From Nectonema munidae (taxonomy: Eukaryota; Nematomorpha; Nectonematoida; Nectonematidae), in contig JAUIRK010000897.1 of NCBI GenBank assembly GCA_030549495.1, positions 513,501 to 577,500 on the forward strand: a stretch of DNA of 64,000 bases, in the 5' to 3' direction. Below, in pieces: positions 21,695 to 33,334 of this stretch. The notes beneath the pieces are model-generated. The model had not been told where the DNA came from and did no database searches. It worked only from the letters and a program-made list of their open reading frames with translations. Every line of letters begins with the position of its first letter. Position 1 is the first letter of the stretch. The position numbers were made by a program, and so were the translations under genes.

Positions 21695-21969
21695 GATCAC
21701 GTTGTGTGTTGGCTGTTTTTCTTATCACACAAAAAAAGAGTTACTATATTCTTATCTCTTATTATTTGTAATTTTTTTCTTTCGTATTGTCAAATAAATA
21801 GTTTTTGATGCCACATGCTACCACTGATCTCATAAGAGATCAATTTATTTTATTTTACAACAAAAAAAAATTCTTTTTGTAGAGTGTTATGTGTATAGGA
21901 CTATGCTCAAAAAGTGAAAGTTCATAGATAAAATCTCAAGACTTTAAATTTTGGGAGATAATGGTTAAA

Positions 21970-22215
21970 TTTTATTCTTTCAAAGAATTTTCTTAACCCT
22001 ATACGTAACGAGCTATTTTTTCTTCGGTGATAGGGGTAGGGCTATTTTAGCCCCCCCCCCCTTTTTTTTAAATATTGAATATTTTTACAAAATTCTCCCC
22101 TGAATCTACAAAATAATTGATTGCGAATCTGATGGTGTCATTTATTTTGCATGAGAACCAATCAAATCTGTCAAAAAATCGCAATCAATGCTATTGTCTT
22201 AATTTATTAAAAAAA
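21970..22215. other. interval with poly-C run
   Basis: Contains a 10-base C run followed by a T run near 22051-22070. No gene supported. Confidence 0.35.
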
Positions 22216-22219
22216 CCAA

Positions 22220-23900
22220 ATTTTGGTAATTATTCACTCAAAATATTTTATCTGACAATGCCAAACTCTTTTTCTCATTATTTTAGAATAAACAAATCCA
22301 TACACAGCAAATCGAACATGTTCAATTTGATTCTCAAAATATTTTTGGTGTTCTAGAATTCTAGATTTAAATTGCGGTTACTGTTTAACTTTGGTTAATT
22401 TTAGTCAGTTAATTTTCTATCATTTTTGAATAATTTTCTCCGCATTTAGTAAATCAACCTTTTCCTATTTCATCATGACAGTATTTTGTCAATATTTACA
22501 CAGGTAATGAATGTTAAATTTCAATGTGGTTAAAATGGTGAGAATTTTAAAAACTTATTTCAGTGTTAATTTTATCGTCAATCATAATTTAAATTGTGAT
22601 TTTCAATCAAACTTGGAAATTTTTTTTATCAAATTGTGAAATCAATTTGAATTTTTAAGAAAATTTAGTCTTTTTTCAAAATTTAATCTTTTCCCAATTG
22701 TCAAATTTGATTGATAATTCTAAACATTCTTGCACCTTAATTACGAAATCAAAGTCCTAAAATTAATTGAGCATCTAAAAAAAATTATTTTATTTAAAAT
22801 ATGAAAGTATGTTGATGGGATAATTTTCCGACATACATCACTAATTCTATTTGCACTTTGACACATTTTTTCACACTCATGGTGAAAACTTATTCAAAAA
22901 ATGGTATCAGATGGTAAAAAATGATAACATTCTATTAAATTTATTTTAGTTTATTGACGCAAATAAATTTTAGTCGTCAACCACAAATATGGTTAACATT
23001 TTCACACTCTAATTGCAAAAAATGAGTCGAGATATAAAATCTCCATGTTCGATTTTTTTAAATATATTACATTTAAAATGTTGATAAATTTTTTGGCGAC
23101 ATTTTTCAAACGTAAACTGTAAATTTAATTGACATTTTCAAATTCTAATTGCTAGAACTCCGCTGAGAAATGAAATCAGCATGGTAGATTTCGAATAAAA
23201 AATATACTTTGAAATTTAATTAATATTCTTGAAGAGTTGCAAAAAATAACTCAAGAATTTAAACCTAAATGTTTGATATAAGTATAAAAATTGGTATTTT
23301 TTTAAAATTTGAATAATATTCTTAGAAATAATTTTCAAGCATAAACCACAAATTTGATTGAGACTTTCATAATTTTTCACATTTTAATTGCAAAAATTGA
23401 GTACTGAAATGATGTCAGCATGATTGATTTAGTATAAAAATATATATTTCATTTTAAATTTGAACAATATACTTCCAGAAAAATTTCAGAGGTAAAACGC
23501 AAAATTGATTAACACTTTAAGACATTTCGACACTTTAATTGCAAAAATTGAGTACTGAAATGATGTCCGCATGATTGATTTAGTATAAAAATATATATTT
23601 TATTTAAAATTTGAATAATATTCTTGGACCCACTTTTCAGACGAAAACCGCAAATTTGATTTACACTTTCATAAATTTTAACAGTGAAAATTGTGTCGAG
23701 AAACGAAATCAGTCTGGTCTATTTCGTATGAAATAATTAATTTTATTTAAAATTTCAATGAATATTTTCGTAAGAAATTTTATCATTAATCAAAATTTGA
23801 TTGACATTTGCAACAAAGTTGCCATGTTAATTGGAAAAATATGCATGTATAACTTTTTGTGTTTCAGTATATAGATGTTTATAAATTTTCAAGCGTGCGT
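22220..23900 (+). repeat. array-bearing repeat family, copy 1
   Basis: Non-coding. The head (22255-22500) includes ATAAACAAATCCATACACAGC.., GCGGTTACTGTTTAAC and TATTTCATCATGACAGTATTTT. The reverse complement of 61920-62160 has the same phrases in the same order. Next comes a run of diverged units of about 135-155 bp (anchors GCAAAAATTGAGTACTGAAA at about 23390 and 23541; GATTGATTTAGTATAAAAAT at about 23424 and 23575). The tail (23780-23890: TCAAAATTTGATTGACATTTG, CAAAGTTGCCATGTTAATTG) recurs after the array at 38100-38190. No coding region, inverted ends or target duplication was found. It could be a non-autonomous rolling-circle or other element with an internal minisatellite. Confidence 0.68.
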
Positions 23901-23904
23901 CAAA

Positions 23905-24300
23905 TCTAAAAAGTAAATTATAAGCAGGTCACACAATTTTGGACCAAAAAGGATTTTATGATGAAAAAATTGGGACTCTTTTTTACTTATTTAACGAAAT
24001 TTTTGACCTAAAAAATTTCAAAAAACAAGAAAAAGTAGTTCAAACTAGTTTTAAATTTGTTTGCAGTGACTTTTTGTTTTTTTTTAATGTTTTTTGGCTT
24101 TATTGACTTGTATTCGCCCTGGAAATCATTTTATAAATAATGGTATTCATGAAATTCCTAAATTTAGATCAATATTTAAAAAACAGCAAAAATGTTAAAT
24201 AAACGTAAAATAAATAAAATACAATCTATTTTTTTACAAAAGAGATTTTGTAGTTATGGTTTATTAAAATTAACACTACTTGTATAAGCAAAATTTTTGC
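23905..24300. other. AT-rich interval
   Basis: No recognisable gene or repeat border. Confidence 0.35.
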
Positions 24301-25039
24301 CTTGAATCATTACTGTAGGTAGGAGATATCTAAGAACCTTTCAACGTTCGTTGATATGCTTGCATCAATTGCTAACTTGGGGATTTGTAAGGATGTTGGT
24401 TTATGATCTAAAATAGAAGTAAGAAAGCTTAGTGAGATGAAAAGTAAGATCTAGGTTGCTTTTGTATGGTTATGTAATGGTATTTGATAAGGGTGGAGTT
24501 AAGTGTTGGTAGGTAGGGAGTAATGGTCCTATTATATTAAGAAAGAGAGAGATGCGTTGAATGATTTTGGGGTATGATAAGAAGCTTAGTAGAGAGGAGG
24601 GAAGATCTTTAAAATATAGATGTGCTTTTTCAATGAGTTTGTTTCGTTCTGATGAGAATATTGGACAATAGAGGATAATGTTAATTCCAGTTTCAATATG
24701 AGGGCAGCCAAATCTGCAAAAAAAGTTGTACACATTAAAAATGTAAAAGTAAGCGTTGTAGAATTGTAGGTGTGGTAAAACTTGGTAGTGAGAAAGTTGT
24801 GGCGTATTTTGTTCAAGAAGGGAATTGAAAAAGGTAAGCAAAGGGGAGGTGTGAGTTGAGTAGAGATTTGTGAAGTTATGTGGAGCTGGTGTAGAGTGGA
24901 AGGTAGATAGTAGTAGATTTTCGTTAAGTTTAGGTGTAAGGGTAAAGTATGTGTAAGAAGTTTAAGTTTTGACGTAGAAGTAGAGTGAAATGCTTTTGGG
25001 ATTGTGAGTAAGCATAGGCGATGTATTTTGTTGAGATGG

Positions 25040-26200
25040 GTTAGTGAGTTGTGGAATTTGAGTGAGCTTCCCCGGGCAAGGGAGCAATATTGTATGACTG
25101 AAAGTATAATAGATTTGTAGATGTACTTTGAGATTTTTGGATGAAGACCCCACTTTGTTTTGTGTATATGTTTTTGAGGTGAAGTGTAAATTTTTGATTT
25201 AATTGAAATGTGACGCCTAGATATTTTATGTGTGGTTCAGGATTGAGTGATGTTGATATGTTTAGTTTCAGTGGTACTGGAGTTATTTTTTTTCGTGTGA
25301 AGTGTATAAGTTTTAATTTATCTAAGTTGAAGGAGACTTTGTATTTGGTGGCCATTGTTTGTATTTGTGTAATTAGATTCGCAGTGCGGTTGATGTTGTT
25401 TAGTTGTAGTGTATTTGAGAAGGTAAATAAGATATCTTCAGAGTAGCATTGGGCAAAGTTGGAGTTTGAGTTGATAAAATTAAGAATGGGTTGATGAGGA
25501 TTAGCTATAGGATATCTGATAGACTACCTCCTTGCCGAGTGGAGAGAGTTAGTTTCTGGATGTATGTATTTTTCTTATGTAGCAAGATGAGAATGCGTTT
25601 TTGAAGATTTACGATTTTGATTATGTATGTAGGGTGTTTTTTTAACGATGAGATGGTTGATGATTGCAGGGTACCATGCTGCATTGAAGGCATTTTCGAT
25701 GTCTTGAAATTTGGTTGTTGAGATATTTTGGTTATTTAGTGTTTTTTCTAGGTAAAGGGTTTGGCAAGATATAGCCAATTCGGTGTTTTTATTTGGTAAA
25801 TATGCGCATTCGGGTGTATTAGGTTATTTTTAAAGATGGAATGGATTATGCGCTTTTGTAGAATTTTTTCAATGATTTGCCTAGGGTTGGTAATAGAGAA
25901 GTTGGTCGCCAGTTTTTGATTGAATTATGGTTTCGATTTGGTTTGGGGATTAGCCTTAGTTTGCATATTTTCCAAATATTTCGGAAATAGCTTAGTTTGG
26001 GTCAGGCGTTGAAAATGTTGAGGATATGAATGTGTAGTATGTGGTAGGCTTTTTTCACATGTTTAATGGAAATGAAGTCAAGGCTGCTAGAAGATTTGGT
26101 TTTCATGGAATGTATGGTTTTGCTTTGCTCTTTGATTGTGATTTCTAAGTGTGAGTTAATGGTGTTATTTAGTAGATATGCTTTTATTTCCATTCTAATA
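25040..26200 (-). pseudogene. LINE D reverse transcriptase remnant
   Basis: Fragments in two frames: TTKFQDIENAFNAAWYPAII (motif A, with the usual LDI.DAFN altered), KLTLSTRQGGSLSDIL (motif B), AQCYSEDILFTF (motif C) and IKYLGVTFQLNQKFTLHL (thumb side). They align with LINE B at the same spacing. The motif C change and frame breaks make it inactive. Confidence 0.72.
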
Positions 26201-27120
26201 AGTGTATGTGTAATATTGTCAGTTACATTAGTGTCGGTGGGAAATAGAGTGTTGAGTGAAGGGTGGTTGATAAATATTAAATCTTGATTTCTTGAAAGAA
26301 GATTGGAGAGTGAAGCTGTATGTATTTTGTGTGTAAATTTGTTGATGGTTTACCATTGGTTTGTTGGAGTTTGATTGCAAAAATTTTTCCAGGCTTGTTT
26401 TTTAGCTTTTTTAATTTCTAACTGATATTGAGTTTTGAGAAGGAAGTAATGTTGAATGTTACTGTGAATGTTGGTTTTCCTTAGATTTTTTTGAGATTTG
26501 CCTAATTTTTATTTAAGGTTGTTTAAAGTAGGGTTCCAAAAATGAGTGTGCTGTCTTTTAGGAAGCTGGTTTGTAGGAGTTGCGGCGTAAATGCTTACTG
26601 TGATGGATTTGTTAAGTTGAAGAGCAGATATTTTGAGATTACTTTTGTATCTGTGGTCAGGGTGATGTTGTCTAATTTTTCAGAGTTTAGAAGTTAGGTC
26701 GATTTGAAAGGTTATGTATGAGTGGTCAGAGGCGGATGGGATGCCTGAGATGCGCCAGTTGTGAACTACACTTCTTGTTTAGTTGGAAAATATGGTTAAA
26801 TCGTTGTGCAATTGATATATGTTATTTAGATGCAGTCGTCTAAAGTTTGAGAATTTATCGATATCGGCTATTGTTAGATTGTGAGATCCTAGAAATTCGA
26901 AAGTGAGTGAGCCACGGGTATTTGATTTTATGTCCCAGAGGTAGGATCTTACATGGTGGATATAACTATATGGTGGTTGTTTTCTATGTTATGTTTAATT
27001 TGTGTAAGTGATTGAGAGAAGTTGTTAGGTATGGGGTGGTTTAAGGAAGGTTGGGAGTAGAGAGAGCAGAAGAGTAAGGATTTGGAGTTTGAGTGAATAA
27101 GTGTTTGGAAGTAGTTTGAA

Positions 27121-27788
27121 CTAGAGTATTGATATAGTAGTGTATTGGTAATTGACCGTTGGAGTTATGTGTAGGAGTATGTAATCGGCTGTTTGATGTA
27201 GAATATGAATATATGGTTCGTTTATTGATATTATGTCATAAGTGTGTGAGTGTAAGATGTTATGAAGGTTATCCCAAACAGTTTTTGAGTGATTTATATT
27301 TATGTGTAAAATAGTTAGCATGAGTAGTTAGATAAAATTTGTCTATGGTCAGATATGATTAGATTGTTATGGTTTATGTAAAGGCTACAGCGTTTAGATG
27401 TCGCAACATGTGGTTCCTGACAATTTATGCAAGAAATTTTGCCATTATCGTTTAGTAGGGTACAGGATGATATTGCATGGCCATGATGTCCGCAATGCAA
27501 AAATTTTGGTAGAGATGCGTTGCATTTTGAAGAGATGTGACTGTATTTTAAGCATTTTTCGCATTGTTTGTCTTTGGGTTTTAGTGTGGTGAGGGTTAGT
27601 AGGTGGTGGCCTGGGAAGATTTTGGATTGAGTACATAAGTATTTATATATTTCTGGGTTACTTGGTTCTAAAATTATAGTATAGCAATATACGCCGGTTT
27701 TTCTCAGTTGTATGGGATTTTCGAATTTGCCTATAGCGTTATGATGTGGATTTTATTCTTCAATAAATTTTGTGATTTGGGTTAATGT
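27121..27788 (-). pseudogene. LINE D: ORF1 C-terminal knuckles and endonuclease start
   Basis: ORF1 ends with KPKDKQCEKCLKY.., then HCGHHGHAISSC and CINCQEPHVATSKRC (27315-27580), a set of zinc knuckles matching LINE B. The endonuclease then begins at 27321: MLTILHININHSKTVWDNLH and SINEPYIHIL. The two reading frames nearly abut, as in LINE B. Confidence 0.68.
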
Positions 27789-28621
27789 GGGTGCGTTTTT
27801 TTACCCAAATCCACCCCTAATCTACTCAGTTCTCTTCTAAAAAAACAATATTTAGATTTATACATCTAAAATTACATAAATTTTTTAATTATAGGAAAGT
27901 TATTTTAGTCGATTTCAAACGAAAATTTAATATTTACATTATAAAGCCAATATTATATATAACAATTTAGAATATTGTATTTATTTTTACAGTATAAAGC
28001 ATAAAATGCAATATTTTTACTTGACTGTTTCCTTATCTCGAACAATTTATTTACTTTAAAAAAATCTCTAGGTAAGGTAATAAGAGTGTTAGATATGCGA
28101 TAAACTTATAGATAAAGTGATTTAATACTTTTTAAAAGGATCATAAAAAAATTTTATAAATACATCTAAGATTGATTGATTGATTGATTGATTTATTTGA
28201 CACAGCTTGTAAAATGCAAGGATTTCGAAAGCTGGCAAGAGGCTTTTACAAATTTAAGATGGTTAATCACAGTTTTTGTGAATTTGTTTTTTTAGATTTG
28301 GGAGCCTTGGGGATCGAACCCCTGACCTTCAACTGTTAAGCTGAGAGGTACACCACATCTAAGAAAAACTATTCATCTAAAAAAATACAAATAATAAACA
28401 AATAAAATTCATAATAAAGTGAATAATATAGTTAAAAAATTATAACTAAAAAAAGCCTTTTAACGACTATGTTGCGTTTTTACAACGTAAAACATTTGAG
28501 AGAAAATTTATTCTCCCCCTAATTATATTTCCAAAGTTTATTTAGGTAAGCTGGGATAGATTAGGGGTGGATTTGGGTAGATTTGGATAGATTGTGGTAG
28601 GTTGGGGTAAAAAGACGCACC
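27789..28621. mobile_element. 833-bp inverted-repeat DNA element inside LINE D
   Basis: Ends GGGTGCGTTTTTTTACCC and (reverse complement) GGTGCGTCTTTTTACCCC form inverted repeats, followed inside on both sides by AAATCCACCCCTAATCTA-type sequence. The LINE sequence GGGTTAATGT is duplicated exactly on both sides (27779-27788 and 28622-28631). Joining LINE sequence across the insert gives a continuous ORF1 reading DTTLTQITKFIE, so the insertion is precise. A 9-10-bp duplication is longer than for hAT or Tc1 and would fit a Mutator-like element. No transposase inside; a SINE lies at 28160-28375. Confidence 0.82.
28160..28375 (-). repeat. tRNA-derived SINE, family 1, copy 1, with (ATTG)n tail
   Basis: Read on the - strand: GGTGTACCTCTCAGCTTAAC, then GTCAGGGGTTCGATCCCC (B box), AAGGCTCCCA, a body with CACAAAAACTG.GATTAACCATCTT, and a (CAAT)n tail at about 28170-28190. 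The head is shared with copies at 29755-29895 and 44985-45175, but the 3' body differs from theirs (AAGCCTCTTGCCAGC). It is nested in the 833-bp DNA element. Confidence 0.7.
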
Positions 28622-28839
28622 GGGTTAATGTAGTATCGGTAAGGATGACACGTAGTATGAATTTAAGTTTTTGTGGAGGTAAATCATTAGCATTTAGACC
28701 GTTTTTTTATGACCGTTGTTCTAGCGGTAAATTTTTTATCTATATTTTTCAATTGGAAGTAGATGGTACCGGAATGGGATGATTTTGTTTTGGTGATCGA
28801 TAGGGCGTTATTTTTAATATCTAGGTTTTTGATGACTTC

Positions 28840-29144
28840 TTGGTGAATGGCCTTCTCTTTTTTAGTTGAAATGTTGTTGGTGGATTTGGGTGTTGGATTA
28901 GGATATGATTGAGTAGATATAGATGAGTGAGTAGGAGCTAAACTAGCAGCATTTGCGTTGATTGTGTTGGGGTTGATTTAATGTTTTGGCTTTCGAAAGT
29001 TTTGATATAATGTATTGCTATGTTGAGTATTAGATCATTTGAATTTAGTGTGGTGTTAGCTATATAATGATCGAATAGATTATTTAAAGTGTCGGTGTTA
29101 GATTTGGAAGATTTGGTGTCAGAGCGTGCCCTTTTATTTATCAT
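28840..29144 (-). pseudogene. LINE D ORF1, N-terminal part
   Basis: Starts MINKRARSDTKSSKSNTDTL at 29144; later frame: KEKAIHQEVIKNLDI and SSHSGTIYFQLKN, which match LINE B's NNYTITKTRSSHSGAIYFQF. This gives the true N-terminus of the family's ORF1, which is not preserved in LINE B. Confidence 0.6.
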
Positions 29145-29149
29145 ATCAG

Positions 29150-29750
29150 TTAATAATAGTGGGAGGAAATGAGTGATGCTAGTTAAAATAATATTATATA
29201 TGGATTAAAAATAGAGCAATAAAGTATAATTAGTTAATAATTAGGTATACAATAAGTTTAAAGTTTAGGTAGTATTGGATTTATAAAAGAAATGTTAACT
29301 TTCAAGGGTTAGAAATATAACAAAATTAAAACGACTTAGGAGTTATTTTAGACCGAGTTGTAGCAGTATAGCAGCAAAAAGAACAAATATAAGTGAATCA
29401 TTACTGTAAAAAAATAAAAAAACAAATTAATGTTTATGAAATACAAACACAGAATCAATAAAATTCTATTCCAAACACCATAGAATTCAAAGAATCAAAC
29501 AAGAACCTCAAACCCTATGTAAATGACCTAACACCATTTCAAAATTGTAGAGATTCTAAGAAATCAACTTGTGAATGAAACCAAAAACTAGAGAAAAATT
29601 TCTTTATCCACTTACAATGATATTTCTCAATATTTTCAAAAACAGATTTTAAAATAAAAAGCCAGAAAACTATTTAAAATTTTTTATATTTTATTTGTTC
29701 GTACAGACATGCTTGCTTTAATAAAGGTAACATAAATTTAAAATAACATA
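29150..29750. other. AT-rich interval upstream of LINE D
   Basis: May contain the LINE 5' UTR. No gene, promoter or repeat border that I can support. Confidence 0.35.
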
Positions 29751-29754
29751 AATT

Positions 29755-29895
29755 GTTAGTTGGTTAGTCGGATATCAAAGCACTTTCGGCCGTAAATGCT
29801 CCTATTATGACTGAGATGGTTAATCGTCGGCAGTCTTGGGGATCAAACCCCTGACCTTCAACTGTTAAGTTAAGAGGTACACCCTAACAACCATT
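29755..29895 (-). repeat. tRNA-derived SINE, family 1, copy 2
   Basis: The reverse complement reads GGGTGTACCTCTTAACTTAA, GTCAGGGGTTTGATCCCC, AAGACTGCC.., then TTACGGCCGAAAGTGCTTTG-ATATC and an AACCAACT tail. It matches the copy at 44985-45175 along its length, including the 3' part CGGCtGAAAGTGCTTTGATATC. Confidence 0.7.
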
Positions 29896-30124
29896 GAAGC
29901 TAATACACACATAAATGGTAGGTAAATAAATACTTTTTTGAAAAAAAACGCCAATATTGTAAGGTCTTCTTTGTTAGCTTTCCACCATTCAAACGGACTT
30001 GAGTTTTTTTATATTTTAAATATTTCGTAATTTCAGTCTCTAGTTTTCGAGTTGTTGTTATAACTTATTTTTCTTATTACTTATCTTATCGGTCCTGTTA
30101 AAATTAAATTTTATTCTTGTTTAA

Positions 30125-30215
30125 CCTACGCAATCGACTTCAATAATCTCTATTTAATTCTATTTAAGACAAGAGTTCGTCTGCGTTTCCTTTGGGAACA
30201 TTGGTACTAAATTAG
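30125..30215. mobile_element. TTAA-flanked MITE, copy 3 (degenerate)
   Basis: TTAA at 30121-30124 and 30216-30219. The interior TCTATTTAATTCTATTTAAGAC..GTTCGTCTGCGTTTCCTTTGG is the same as in copy 1 at 3707-3811; the inverted ends are eroded. Confidence 0.6.
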
Positions 30216-30359
30216 TTAAATTAATTTCAAATTTTAACCCCATGTGAAATCATACATAAATGAAGTCGTTTACAATGCTCTGAATTAAAAAAATAGAGCG
30301 GTAGTGCTAAAAATCACGCTACTTTCTTTTTTTGGTCCCGCCACCTAAAGGTAATTAAA

Positions 30360-30600
30360 AAAAATGTACTGAATAACATAAATTTATTAAATCAAGAAAA
30401 TTTTTCAACAAAAGTATATTGAAAACAAAAAGAACTAAAAAAATGTAATTGAATATAAGTGACGCCAAAGAAACTGCTAAATATCCATTTAGCATCTCTC
30501 GATCATTTACATATTGCCTATTGTTTCTAACCTTTGCAGAACGCCAAAGTCGTTCAATATGTTTAGTATGTGCTCTACTGTCAGTATCCACAAAATTTTG
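30360..30600 (-). pseudogene. Merlin/ISXO2-like transposase C-terminal fragment
   Basis: The - strand frame at 30355-30591 reads MDTDSRAHTKHIERLWRSAK, then VNDREMLNGYLA, resembling the end of ISXO2/IS1016-like DDE domains (...aHTn.IE.lW...K......YL.ef). The last catalytic Glu falls in the HIERLW motif. The upstream part of the transposase was not found. Short and partial. Confidence 0.55.
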
Positions 30601-30779
30601 ACTATTTGACGTTTGCTTTTTTGATAGGGTTGAATGAGTTTAATAAAGAAAAATGTTCTAACATCCGATTTAGAGATTTTCGATTTTTACACTTTTCGAC
30701 TCAATGGATGTTTATTCGAATTATCGTGGTAGTCGGCCTAAAAATTACCATACTTTTTTTTATCAAATAAATTGATCAA

Positions 30780-31565
30780 TTGTCTAAATCTTGTTTCTTT
30801 GTGAATAAGAAATATTTGAAAAAACTAGTGAATTTTTATGCTTTGAGTTTATTTTAAAATATATATTTTATCATTTTTGGCTGAGCAGACATTATTTGAT
30901 TTGTCAAATCGGAAGTTTGAAGTTGGACTCGGAGTAAAGGAATCACTCAACTAAAGATATTATTTATTTCTCATATAAAAGTTTAACCCCCTGCCAATAA
31001 TTTTTTGCCTGTAAGGATAGAAATTTTTTAGATTAAATATAATTAAAAGATTTTGTCCTCATTTCATCTCAATAATTTCAACAGTGTGTACCCTTAATGA
31101 ATATATTAGCTATATTCCAAAAAAAGTTTTTATGATTTTTTAACTTATACGCCAATATATGAGGTTTTATTAAATGTTTTTGAAGATATATGTAGTTTTT
31201 ATTAAAATGTACTGCACCAAAAGTAGATTTAGTTTTCTCATTGTGTTATCTACATTCTACCACATTTAAAAAACTTAGGAATTATGCTCTTTTATATATT
31301 TCCTACATTTATTTAACTTTAAATTTGTGGTAGCACAAATTTATTCTTACAAGTTTATTTTCGAATTGTAGAAAAATTTCTCATACCTTATTTAAAACAT
31401 TTTTCTATTTTCTTAGTTTTGAGTTTATATTAAAATAAAATGTCATAATTTTTATTGAAAAAAGCATCAAGTGGTGTTTTAAATATTAAAGAAAACTGGT
31501 AAAAAATCTAATTGATTTTAAAAAAACTACAGCTAAAAGACAACTTGAATTTCCTTCTATAAATA
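30780..31565. other. AT-rich interval
   Basis: No recognisable gene or repeat structure. Confidence 0.35.
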
Positions 31566-31569
31566 AAGA

Positions 31570-32050
31570 TCTTTTTTTTCTGAGTAAAATATCAAAAATG
31601 AGAAGAATCATTGGACGTTACTTGACTCCATCTGTCAAAGAAAAGGAAAAAAACTAGGATTGCAATAATAAACGCAGAACTAATTCAGATTTGGACTCAG
31701 AAGCAAAATTTTCCTATCTTATCTTCTCAAACAGCAGAAAAAAATTAATACAAGTTATGGCTGCATGAGGGAAAAATATCAAAAGAAAGAAACTATAACT
31801 TTGATAAGTTGTTCTACATAATGAAATTCAAGTTCGACTAGGTATGTTGATCAAAATTAATTAAAATTCATACGTCAAATATACATCGTGAAAAGGCACT
31901 CATGTTAGCACCAAATGAAGTAGAGCAAACTATATCATCTGAAGTAAGCTCTGAATTTGAAGATAATGAAGCCAATTTGATGCCTTATGTAGAAGCAGAA
32001 ACATGTAAAAGTCAAAAGAGAAAACAAAGCACTAGTAAGTCAGTTTTTTA
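31570..32050 (+). pseudogene. uncharacterised DDE-like transposase family, copy 2 (N-terminal part)
   Basis: + strand frames read KMRRIIGRYLTPSVKEKEK, IAIINAELIQIW, FPILSSQTAEKN and then HEGKISKERNYNFDKLF. They align with the start of the remnant at 13675-15321 (IVGRYLALYEFQKT, RITEELSHLW, FPIVSRQ). Broken by frame changes; the catalytic part is missing. Confidence 0.45.
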
Positions 32051-32059
32051 GTAAAAAAA

Positions 32060-33330
32060 GGTTTTTCTTCAAGAAAAATAGGAGTTATGTGCTAATTACT
32101 GGCTTTTATATTGCTGCCTGACCGATCACAATAGTTAACAACCATTTGTCAGTTTATTTCTAAGTTGTCGTTTAACGATCAAAATTTGAAGAAAGAAAAT
32201 GACTACACTGGAAATCTAAGAATTGACTTTTTTGAGAATTGCTATATGATGTCTGCAGTAAATTTATGTGCAAGGATATGATGTAGTGACGAGCGAGCAT
32301 GTGATTGAATATCGATATTGGTGAACTGCAAGGCCCTGAAAAGTCCGTCTAGCTGTTGCTAACCCTAACTCTAACATGGGTTTTAGAAAACAGAAAAAGT
32401 CTGAAGAACAAATAGCTTTAGATTTGTGTTACTTATATATAATACATAAAATGTTTAATTTTTAAATTAAAATAAGTATTGTCTCTTTTGTATAGCAAAC
32501 TTTAAAAAAAAATTTATTTTTGCCTATGTTAACTTTCACGTTAGGGTCATATATAACCCAATGTAGATACAAAACAAGTCTTGTTTTCTTGTGTTAAATG
32601 GGTGTGTCATAAAAATTCTATTACATGATTCGTATTTCGGATTAGCAAATTATACATGCAGGCGTGAGAGCATTTGGTTTGATGAAGACAGTGTTCGTGT
32701 CGGATTGTGAATGTCGGAATACCCGGGGAAAAAAGCATTCGGAAATTTTTTAAAGTTAGCAGTGTATCGGATAGCGGAGTTGTCAAATAAACGAAGTCTG
32801 ATCATCAATGAGTCTTGTAATACAAGTCGTTTCATACCCTCTTCTGAAGACAGGCATATTTTACCTTTGAACACAATACTGAATCCTTTGAACCAAGAAT
32901 TCCTTTCCTCAAAGATTTACAAAAGAGATCGTTTTTAGAGTCATTGTATAAAACTTTCACTTGGTTAGAGTATACTCTCAATGAGGCTTTTTGTTACTTA
33001 TGCAGTTGTTTTACTACTAGAACATCCCAAATATGAAAGAGCATTTGAGACAATCGCTTCCAATAACTCATAAACAACAATACTTAAATGAATATTGATT
33101 GATCACTCTCTCTTCATGTCCTAATGGTAACACCTCAAATAAAAAAAATGGCGTAATCTGTCCTTCATTCAATTTTGGAATGTGTTTGCCAACATATTTC
33201 AAAAACTGTAACTATTTTAAATGTCATATCGCTGGAATAACGCAACTGCCGGTTCATCGAAGTGTGGTAAATTTAAATTTTTGATTTTTTTTTATCAAAA
33301 GTTATAAATCTAATTATTTTTATTCAGTCC
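32060..33330. other. interval without a supported gene
   Basis: Frames on both strands at 32650-32938 (+: MSEYPGKKAFGNFLKLAVYR) are mutual shadows and neither matches a family I know. The rest is AT-rich. Confidence 0.3.
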
Positions 33331-33334
33331 CCAT

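Larger units (their letters stand above)
19813..21964 (+). mobile_element. piggyBac element with palindromic subterminal repeats
   Basis: About 2.15 kb. The left end is CCCATTATCTCCCAG after TTGA (19809-19812); the right end is GGGAGATAATGG before TTAA (21965-21968). These are inverted repeats next to the TTAA-type target, with one target base mutated on the left. A 16-bp palindrome GATCTCATATGAGATC occurs at 19829 and 20160, and one mismatch away at 21826. Between them lies a broken piggyBac transposase on the + strand. The A+T content is like the surroundings. Confidence 0.82.
24310..29144 (-). mobile_element. LINE D: second copy of the LINE B family, split by a DNA element
   Basis: Read on the - strand: ORF1 from 29144, with an 833-bp insertion at 27789-28621; endonuclease about 26880-27321; RT about 25040-26200; C-terminal cysteine motif at 24586-24841 (CRFGCPHIETGINIILYC); 3' end near 24310 in a CTACCTAC tail like that of fragment A. 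The RNase H found in LINEs A and B is missing between RT and the C-terminal motif, so about 0.6 kb was lost. RT motif C reads CYSEDILF (YSED), which loses a catalytic aspartate. Many frame breaks: inactive. Confidence 0.8.

Noticed and set aside
32650-32938. Two overlapping frames on opposite strands
   Set aside because: Each is about 75 residues, mutually overlapping, without recognisable motifs or splice context.
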